64,000 bases of DNA from positions 2,674,859 through 2,738,858 of the forward strand of contig NW_019091368.1 of assembly GCF_001949145.1 (NCBI RefSeq), read 5' to 3'. The notes beneath the pieces were generated by a model, which did not search any database, was not told the origin of the DNA, and saw only the letters and a list, made by a program, of their open reading frames with translations. Shown here piece by piece: positions 55,601 through 64,000 of the stretch. Both the position numbers and the translations under genes were made by a program. Positions within the stretch are counted from its first letter, which is position 1. Each line of letters begins with the position of its first letter. This stretch comes from Acanthaster planci. Its lineage: Eukaryota > Echinodermata > Asteroidea > Valvatida > Acanthasteridae.

Positions 55601-58600
55601 GGACGTTCACTCAGGCAATTTGCTATTGGATGATGTGACTTAAACCAACAAAACAAGTCTTTACCTCCATTTGGACGAAAAATTCTGACTTTTGAGCGAA
55701 TGATGTTATCTATTTATAAGTCATAGATGAATCTGTTATTGAATTTGAATGTCAGAAACCAGTAAATGCGTGAGAAATGCTGGTGTACAAAAGTTTTAAC
55801 ACATTCACCCAACATAAGGCCTTTCAATGGCCTCCTTGGTGAGGGATACAAAGCAACACAAGGGTAGAAAGAAGAGGTGAATCATAGAAAAGGAAGGCAC
55901 GTCATGTTCAATGTGGAAGCTGCATTTTCATGTTACACTTGAAAGGGGTATGGTGTAGTTGTTTGGAAAACAACATGAAGACAGAATTCTTATTAGACTT
56001 TTTCATGGACAGACACTTCGGAAGTACATTTTGGAAGTAGGATTTGTTAAAATATGACTATATACGAGTGCAATTGAATGGAAGGGTGATCGTACAATAT
56101 CAACTGGAGATTGTGAGAAACCGGCAAGAGACTATTAGGCGCGCATTCCATAATAGTATTGGATTTCTTGCATCATCTCATCTCAGCATCAATTCCTTTG
56201 TCTCCTGCCCCTGCAGAGAACGACATGCCTGTGCTTGCCTACCAGATGTTCTTCCTGCGCAAGATTTGGACGGATGTGGTGCCCGGGGAGGACTCCCAGG
56301 CTGACACCATCTTCCACTACCACCAGGAGCTGTCGAAGTTCCTACGTGGCTACCACCACTGCCCACACCAGGAGGATGCCGCCAAGCTGGCTGCACTACA
56401 ATTCCGGGCCCGCTACGGCAGTGACAAGGCAGAGCTGCAGAACGTAGCCAAGAGGCTGGCCGACTTCCTGCCCAAGGACTTGCTGAGGAGTAGATCCGTA
56501 GACGACTGGAAAAGAGTGAGTTCTGGTTCTCAGTTTTTCTCGTAAAATATGAAACATTAGGTGTTTTCAGATAATAGACATTTTGTGCTCCGTCACATTT
56601 ATCATTTGCTATTTTCATAAGTGTACCAAACCAACTGATATGGTGGCTGATATAATTGTTTCAGGAGACAATTGATCAGTGTTGATCGAAGCTTTGCATA
56701 GGGAAGAAGTGTACAGAGAGGTATTGCTCACGGGTGCACCATGGAAGGCTTGTCTTTTGGGAGAAGTGCAAAGGTCTTAACGTTTCAAACAGTTTGTTCT
56801 ACTTAGTAATCTTCTGTAACTCCCTGAAAATGAACAGAGCTCATTGTTTGAAACATCAAGACCTTTTCTCACCGATGATTGTTTCCAGAGCCAACATTTC
56901 TTCCTGAATAGATTGCTCTCCGTGGTGCATCCTTGAACGAAACATCTCTGTAGACAGTTCATGATTTAAGCAGAATGCATTAGAGCCGGTTAAACATAGG
57001 TTTCTGTTTGGGGATTTCAAGAACAGAGTTGCGTCAGTTTCCGTGTAAGAATTATAAATGTAAACCGCCTGGCTTCCCCATATGTGGAGGTAAACAAGGG
57101 GTAAACACCTGTTAACTGTCATTGCGGCCAGTGCAGAAGTAAGCATACACAGGAATTTGGATGATTTAAGCAGAATTCATTTGAGCCTCTTAAATGTACC
57201 TAATTGCTTTCAGATTTCAGAGTGTCTTGTATGCAGTGTAGAGGGCAAACACAAACACCACTTTGATGCCACAAAGCATTCTAGCCAAATTTGCCAAAGT
57301 TGTAAAGCTTTCTGAATATGCAGTATTTTGCGCTGTCTGTGATTTCACATTCATGTTTGTGTTCAATTTCACATCAAGATTACATCAGCCTTTACACCCC
57401 TGAGATCATGTGCTCTGGTATAATTTTGAGGGTGCGGTTGCATGTATACCAAATGTATGTAATGTCTGAAACCCTGACAGAAAAGGGGGGTATTTCAAAA
57501 GTGAGTTCATTGCTTGAAGGGTTGACCTGCAATGGTTTTTGGTCTTGCTCCAGGCCATCATTTCCACTTACAACCAGCCATGGATTACCAGCATGACCAA
57601 GGATGCGGCCAAGGTGGCCTTTCTGAAGATAATGTACCGCTGGCCCACGTTCGGCTCGTCGTTCTTTGAAGTAGCCGTAAGTGTTCATTTCAGCAACCAG
57701 ATTTTCTCAAAGTTGGTCAGGGTAGCATTATTGATATCAGATTTAATAGAGTCTGGGTTCTGATGGGCAGGGGATCAGACTAAATGAGAAATCCTCGAGA
57801 CACATGTGGCTCCCATCACTCTTTGTTTTGTTCTGTAGAGAGTGAAATTTCTTGAACATTTTATTGCCATTTCTCTTTACAGAAAGTAACAGGGTCTGAA
57901 AACACGGAGAATGTACTTCTGGCGATCAACAAGCAGGGCGTTCTCATCATCGATCAACAGACCAAAGTGAGTCTGCATTGTTTCTCATAAAATTATCAGC
58001 TAAAAGATTTTTGTTGCTACCCTTGATGACTACAGGACCACAAAGATGGAGGTATCAAAATTGACCCGTCTTTCCCCTCTCCAGTGAAATGTCCATCACT
58101 ACCTCCCCCCACATGACCCATCCCCTAGCTTGAGAAGCCCCAACGCTGGTCAAATCTGGAATTCTCAGTATGCTGAATTTCCAGATGTCAAAATGACCCA
58201 TTCCTTAGCTTGAGAAGCCCTAACGCTGGTCAAATCTGGAAATTGTCAGTATGCTGAATTTCCAGATGTCAAAAGCATCAGGGCTTGACTTACTGGAGGT
58301 ACCCATCCCCCAGTCACAGTGGCCAGTCAAAATTGGAGACATACCCTTTGCAAATGTACCCACCACAGGGTACTTCTGGGATTGCAGTATCCTCTTTTGA
58401 AGTATCAAGAAACCTTTGAGCCAATAGAGTTCATTTTGCAAAACTAACTATTCGTTTTGTACCATTTTTCAGGAGGTCCAGAAGACCTTTCTGTACAGTG
58501 AGATCCAGGGCTGGTCCGGATCAGAGCAGAGTGACTTCTTCTTAACTGTCGGTAACGAGAGCAAAGGAGTCATGAAACTCCACTTCAAAACCAAGCTGGT

Positions 58601-59783
58601 GAGTTTGTCAAGGAATTCATTACTCTGTGTGAAAGTGTCTCTAGGGTTGCATTGGAACATTGGTGGAATGTAATAGTAGGCCTGCACTCATGGACAACCC
58701 TATTTGTGTATTTTGTTCTAGTTGTGGGAAACATTTTACCTTGTATTTTCACTTGCACGTTTGAGAAAGCACTGGAATGCAACTGGTGCTCTTGACTGAA
58801 ACACACTTACTCTTCATTAATTCCCACATACATATTTATTGCTTCTTTCGCAATGCGTAATTCTTAGCAGGTTTAGTTTCTAAACCATTTCCTGCGGGGT
58901 GCTTTTAAAAATGCACTGCCTACATATGGACGATTTTTCAATATCTTCAGTTTTCTTTTTTCCTGAACGGCTAAACCCCATGGAGTGTTTGTCTGGTGTC
59001 TACTCTAATCCGACGGACAAAATCTATTGATGCCAGATTATTGCAGCCAGGCCTGCCACCTTGTAAAAAGAGCCCAGATTGTGTGGTGTTACATAGGTTT
59101 CTTTTGTTCCCGAAGCTGGCACAGTGCGCTTCTGGCGTCTTTTCAATACAGGCTAGATTAGCGTGCAGCGGTGTTGTATCGCTCATCTCTGGAGTGCTGG
59201 AGTGCTTTTGTCCCCAGTGGTGAATGCCACAAGCAGTAGTATATTTTTCAAAACAATGACAGATTTCCTCTGCTATTGACTACTGAAAAAAGTATGGTCT
59301 TTTGTTACAAGGCCCAAGCTCTTTTGTCCGATTTCGGGCACCACGGCTATGCATACAAACCCAAGGTACCCCAAAACGGGCTCCCTGGCAGGATATGGTT
59401 AAAAGAAAATGAGAAGCATTACATTGTTTAAGAAATCCCCCCTTGACCAGTAGGTATTTACCTCTTAAAGTTTGCATTCTGAGACATTTTCAAACTCTAT
59501 TTATCTTGCAGTGTTGTCAGATTTCTCAGTTGCAGATTGTTGAAAAAATTATCATCAATATGTCACAAAGTGTCCAAATGATAAATTACATTTGTATTTG
59601 GGAGCCATAAGCTTTGGCTGAATTCCTCATAGAATGAAAAAGGTAGTTGACTTCAAGTTTTACTGGCTGGCATCTGTTTCCTTCCAGGGCTATAAGATGG
59701 ATGACCTCTTGACCTCCTACGTGCGCTACAAGCAGAAGAGGCCAGCGTCGGGCCAAAACTCCACAAAAGCTAAACTGTTATAA
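49675..59783 (+). CDS. Motorless MyTH4-FERM protein, myosin-VIIa-tail-like
   Basis: Ten exons: 49675-50188, 51178-51334, 52096-52360, 53107-53221, 54454-54549, 56217-56515, 57554-57676, 57883-57966, 58473-58598 and 59688-59783 (TAA); 1875 nt, 624 residues. Residues 1-105 are basic and rich in SP/RS dipeptides ([15 protein letters not shown]), probably disordered. MyTH4 about 107-312: [56 protein letters not shown] about 313-624: [59 protein letters not shown] and [11 protein letters not shown] at the end. This matches the second MyTH4-FERM unit of myosin VIIa throughout, where such tails bind microtubules and cargo. No motor, IQ or SH3 region is present upstream, and an in-frame stop precedes the ATG. 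The donor of exon 5 (54549 rather than after 54528) is my choice from two. Intron 1 is AT-AC. Confidence 0.9.
50189..51177 (+). other. U12-type AT-AC intron in MyTH4-FERM gene
   Basis: The intron begins ATATCCTTT (50189-50197), a perfect U12 AT-AC donor, has TTCCTTAAC (51160-51168), a perfect U12 branch site, and ends AC at 51176-51177, 10 nt after the branch A. The join gives [13 protein letters not shown], which is what the MyTH4 family requires at this point. Size 989 bp. Without removal the frame ends at a TGA at 50290. Confidence 0.93.
52413..52530 (+). repeat. 42-bp tandem repeat, about 2.8 copies
   Basis: CAACAGAATGCAACACAT at 52413 recurs at 52455, with a third diverged partial unit from about 52497 (AGAACCCTGCTTAATG). 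Lies in an intron of the MyTH4-FERM gene. Confidence 0.75.
58114..58274 (+). repeat. 80-bp tandem duplication
   Basis: 58114-58193 and 58194-58274 are about 95% identical (TTGAGAAGCCC, CGCTGGTCAAATCTGGA, TATGCTGAATTTCCAGATGT in each). Intron of the MyTH4-FERM gene. Confidence 0.88.
58881..59402 (-). mobile_element. piggyBac-like MITE, family A, copy 2
   Basis: Reverse-oriented relative of 3203-3785. Minus-strand blocks shared with that copy include GACAAAAGAGCT, GGCCTTGTAACAAAAGACC, ACACCGCTGCACGCT, GCGCACTGTGCCAG and CAATCTGGGCTCTTTTTAC. The right end has CCTGGCAGGATATGGTTAA and the left end a decayed TAAACCATTTCCTGCGGG. It lies in the last intron of the MyTH4-FERM gene. Confidence 0.75.
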
Positions 59784-62707
59784 TACAGTGGAAGGGAGCA
59801 CATAGTTTGCTTTATTTGTACTGGTGAAAAGGGCCTAGTTTTTGTGCCAAGCTTTCATGTCATACTGGAACCAATTTTAAAGAGCAGCTGTGTAATATAT
59901 TTGCTTTAGCACAGAAAATTGTACCGCACAAAAAAAAAATTTGCTAAGCCCAGTTATTTTGAACTCCCTTGGGGAGTCCCCCACCCCCCAGATTGTTAAA
60001 AAATCATATCCCACGTCATCGTGGTCAATAATTGTTAACTATATCCCTTCTGTAAATTTTATATTGTTTCCACAAGACACGATGAATGATGCTAGAACAA
60101 CTCACAGTCTTACCCCATTTATCAGTGTGGTACTTCTATTCCCAAATGCTTGATTTTGGGATAACGGCAGTCAGTCCATTGGCACAAACAACTCTTAGGC
60201 AGAAAGTATTTTATCAGAACGTTGAAAACAGTGACAATCATTTGTATAAATCGGAAGTTTTTATTCTACATGTATTATTTTTCACAGATTTTGTATCAAA
60301 TTCAGTATTGGAGCAACTCTTGAAAAGTCAGTAAAAAAATTGCCAGTGATAAAATACTTTTGTAATACTTAAATGCTTACACTTCACGTGTACTCTGCTT
60401 TTTGATTTGCCAAGTGTATCATTTTGTAAACTGTTGAAAATAACGGATAAAATTTCTGTGCATTGTGTATTTTACTGTTTAGCAGGGCATACTAAAACTG
60501 TAGTCTGTACTTTCTTGAAGGTTGAGAAGATATCAGATTGCAGCTGACAGAATTGATTTGTTACAGGGTTCCAGTTCAGACTGTACAATTTTGAAGGGTC
60601 TAGAAACTATAGAGGATAGAGGTGTTTCAGGGAATCATCCCGGAAAACCTGGGCAAGTTTGAGATTTGGCGTAAAATTTGTTCTTTGAGAAAATGTTTTT
60701 TTGGAGGAGGTAAATGTACTGATTGAAGTGAACTTTAAAAAGTTGACACTTCATCTTCTGTTAAGAAGTCCCATTTCGGCTGTAAATAGCCACGACTATT
60801 TATTGAGCACATGCCTTTTATCTATAAAGTGTGTATTTTAATAATGCTCTTCTTTAGCAGTTGCATAAGTGGAAAATTTATACCAGCAAAATTTACTTAT
60901 TCAGAGCCGTAGAGGCTATGCTTATCTTGTAACCCAGTACTCCAAATACTTACTCAGTATTATACTTAGATACAGAGTCAGAGACAGGTGAATTTTTGTT
61001 CATAAGACCTCTAACTTGGCAACAAAAAGGCACTGTGTTCCATGGTTTGTATATACAAGTACTTCTGAGCTTGACTAATCAGATATCAGGGAAGGTGTAC
61101 ACACAGTGTCATGCAACCGATACTAATTCAGAAACTTTCATCAATTTAGTCGCGGCTGGGGCCCAGAATATGTTCCTCAGTGTGACCTACCTGGTGGGAG
61201 ACATGAAAATGCGTGGTGGCCACTCACATACCGGTCCCAAGTGACTGGTCTACTGTTGTTTGCATCGCATTTTAGCTAATGAACATGTGCTCAAAATGAT
61301 GGATACAAAAGTGGACTGGTCAAGTGGAAGCAGAATGTTCGTCGTGGCCTAGCCAGTTGCTACTGGAGGGATACAATTTCTAACCAACTATTAGATCCAC
61401 ATTCTTGGGGCTGAAAGGAAGTACAAACCAAAGTTATTCGTCCGTGGAAATGGGATAAATGAATAGAAATAACATAAAAAATCCAAAAACATGGTGCTAA
61501 AATGATAAAAAAGAAAAGGCTCCAAGTAAAAAAAGCTGAATATATGTTGCTACAACTTACAATTCAAAATTTGCAAGTCAAGGTAGTTAAATCCCTCAAG
61601 AACCACACTCCTGTAGACAGAGCCCTTTGAAGAATAAAGAATGCTCAACAGTCATACTATGAAACACCAAAGTGTATTTCTTGTGTAGAAGAGAGAGAAC
61701 TGAAGCATATTATACAAGATCGCGTCTTGTGATGATTCCAATTAAGCATTGATTCACATGCTAAGAACAACTTTTTTTTCAGACAACACCCACATTTTCT
61801 GCAGGGTGAGCTATGAGGCCGTTGTCTATACAGTGTGCTTTGAAGGACACAAGGTACCGCCTCCAACAGAGGTGTTCCTGAAATAAAAGTAATCCAAGTG
61901 ACAAACCGTGATCAAACAAGTGTGAAATTTACATTATCTCTTTACAGATTGATTGATTTACTGATTTGAAAGCGGAAAGCATTCAAATTTACACTTGGAA
62001 TTTTAGTTAAAAACAATCAATGCATCCAATGATGACAAGAAGATATAAAGCTGGCATGAGAAATTAATCCTTAGAATGGAACAAAAAGAAGCAAAAATTC
62101 ACAAATGTGAATTTAAAGAACAATAAAATTCAATGATAGTTATTAAAAGTAAGAAATTAATAGAAGGAAATATATGAATAAACAAACATCAAAATAATGT
62201 CAAAGTTATGTTAAAATAAAGTACATGCAGAAGTTCCCCACTCATGAAATGCTGAAAGAGTCTGAGATTAGTTCACACACCTGTTACTGAAACTAACCCG
62301 TTAGAAAGCTGAAAAGTAAATGAATAACCCTGAAAAATACAGAATATTAAATGACTCTTGGGAAAGAGGACTGGCTGGGTGATAATTATACATGTTTATA
62401 CTGGTATATTTAAATTCATTTCAGATATGTTCAGCTTCAAAAAAGAAAATATGAGTTTATCTTACATAGTCTTATGCTTCCAATTTCAATTCATTACGTT
62501 TGACTTTCTTGTACAAATGCTTCAATATTTTTTGTTTTCATATTTTAATTGAGATTTTTAAACTAGGCCAGTGAATTTCCAGGCCTTAATCTTTGCTTTT
62601 GGTAACTTTCGAGATTTTCTGGGGTTAAGGATAAGAAACAAGTTGAATCGATTTTGTTTTGCATCTTTAATTTGAGGTCTCGGTCTGATCCTTGACGATC
62701 TTCTCAC
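59784..62707. other. 3' UTR of MyTH4-FERM gene and intergenic / intronic DNA
   Basis: No exon recognised with confidence. No canonical AATAAA appears on the plus strand until about 61635. The right part may be an intron of the minus-strand gene whose first coding exon is at 62708-62827; its next exon was not identified. Confidence 0.4.
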
Positions 62708-62827
62708 CTGATCCTCTACCGTGCATTCAAATGTTGACCTGTGCCTGTCAAAGAACGTGTATGAGTTGGGGCAGATCTCCTCCCCAAACAGAGAGTAGTC
62801 TCTGTGATCAATAATGACTAGTCTCAT
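62708..62827 (-). CDS. First coding exon of an unrecognised gene (partial)
   Basis: A 120-nt minus-strand exon starts at ATG (62827-62825) and ends at a good donor (GATCAG|GTGAGAAG), giving exactly 40 codons in phase 0. It is preceded by a short 5' UTR piece (62854-62828) after an acceptor TTTTGACAG. It reads MRLVIIDHRDYSLFGEEICP followed by a polar stretch ending STFECTVEDQ. I do not recognise the family. The clean start, phase and splice sites, and absence of repeats, support a real exon, but no second exon was found in the window. Confidence 0.5.
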
Positions 62828-62854
62828 GGCGATAGATGCTCAGTGCAGGCTACT

Positions 62855-64000
62855 CTGTCAAAACCAACAAATCCAAACATGAACATGGAGCTAGATAATG
62901 AATCATTACTGCAAAATGTGAAGTGGATGCAAATGAATTTCAATACAAAATACTACAAAAGGTGTGATTTTTTGTAGGATATACATAGTTTGGGTGAAAA
63001 GGAAAATATCAGCTCTTTCTAAAAACCAGTTACATTAAGTAAAGTGTTCTAGGCTGGATTTGATTTTGAATTTAGATTTGAGTAAAATATGAAGTCAAAT
63101 TGTACACATATGGCTGTAGCGGTATGAATTGAAAAGAATGCTGATTGAAAACAATTATTTGTTTCATATCTGATGAATGCTGATCAGCCACAACCTCTCA
63201 TAATAAAATTTTTTAACCTCACAAGTCAATGCAAGTCCATCGGAATCACCGCACCTGCGATAGGCTTACTGGGAATTCCCATAGGCCTAAATCCCACTTA
63301 ATTTCTATTAATAAATTAGGCTGCCAGTCAGTGAAACCTCTCTATAAAATTATACTTCGTTGATATGTCCAGGCTTGAGTGTTTTGTGTGTTGTGGCAAT
63401 TTACTTTAAACCAGGCAAAATACACCAACATCACACACCTGAATCCTTAAATTATCATAGTCCTTTGGTCTATGCGTAGGCCTAGCACCACTTCAATTCG
63501 AACACTGTCACTAGAAATGGAATTCCCCAAAATTGGGCAGCTGATGAACGGTAATCAGCGCATCCAGTTTTTTAGTGCCACAGAAAGGTCGACAAACTGT
63601 AAAAAAACTGCTTAAGTTTCAAGTTACTTTTTGTTCACATAAATCGCAACAGTATGTCTTCAAAGAATTTTTGGTTTTTCTGCGACTACCTAAACTAAGA
63701 CCGCAACAAACACTAACAAATTATCAGTCACTGCCGAAAACTTTATTCTTAATCTTATCAGTCACGCTGGGGATCGGGACTGCTAACCTTTGACCAGAAT
63801 GGTAATTTTATGATAATTTATCCCACCCAATTGCGAATCCCAGTTTGGAACCATTTTACGGTGTGCGAGCTGTTCTCAGTTGGACTGACATTCTAACATT
63901 GTTCGCTTATAAATTCAAAGTTCAAACAACGGACACGGCGCGTGTGCTATGTTGGTTTCAAGTTTAGTTTGCGGAATGGTGGAAGTGTTTCGTTGTCTCA
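62855..64000. other. Upstream side of the unrecognised minus-strand gene
   Basis: Probably an intron plus 5' noncoding exon or promoter of the gene at 62708-62827. No coding exon or repeat recognised. Confidence 0.35.

Noticed and set aside
56178-56618. 146-codon minus-strand open frame
   Set aside because: Antisense shadow of MyTH4-FERM exon 56217-56515.

Overview
This window is nuclear DNA from an animal. Genes are split into short exons with GT-AG (and two AT-AC) introns of 0.3-2 kb. Noncoding DNA is AT-rich and full of small DNA transposons and Penelope-like retroelement fragments. The protein set (twinfilin, Gemin3/DDX20, TIMMDC1, TMEM229, THNSL1, a myosin-VII-type MyTH4-FERM protein) is metazoan. 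An invertebrate deuterostome (echinoderm, hemichordate or cephalochordate) seems most likely, but that is inferred from gene content and repeat style; I cannot name a species. No prokaryotic, CRISPR, rRNA, convincing tRNA or viral feature was seen.

Layout. 197-6540 (+): 3' seven exons of the complex I assembly factor TIMMDC1, whose first exon lies left of the window. 6541-11497: its probable 3' UTR and intergenic DNA with MITEs. 11498-19096 (-): complete nine-exon twinfilin gene, convergent with TIMMDC1, with one AT-AC (U12-type) intron. 19097-19629: short head-to-head promoter with a YY1-type motif. 19630-26860 (+): complete eight-exon DDX20/Gemin3 RNA helicase with a very long last exon. 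29089-32861 (-): two-exon TMEM229-like membrane protein whose intron carries a Penelope-like element with a GIY-YIG endonuclease domain. 32862-38458: repeat-rich spacer. 38459-46036 (+): THNSL1-like gene (shikimate-kinase-like domain fused to a threonine-synthase-like domain), first exon not found. 49675-59783 (+): ten-exon MyTH4-FERM protein closely resembling the second MyTH4-FERM unit of myosin VIIa but with no motor domain, and with a second AT-AC U12-type intron. 62708-62827 (-): first coding exon of an unrecognised gene.

The genes do not form a functional cluster: mitochondrial assembly, actin regulation, SMN-complex RNP assembly, a membrane protein, a mitochondrial PLP enzyme homologue and an actin-linked adaptor. 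The only likely shared regulation is between twinfilin and DDX20, which have start codons about 530 bp apart on opposite strands.

The most notable observations are two AT-AC introns with near-perfect minor-spliceosome signals in two unrelated genes; three Penelope-like 3' ends, two of them carrying a hammerhead-ribozyme-like core with compensatory stem changes; a motorless myosin-VII-type tail protein; and several MITE families (TTAA-flanked piggyBac-like, TA-flanked, and long foldback types), two of them with two copies in this window. I did not find evidence for a wholly new multi-gene system.
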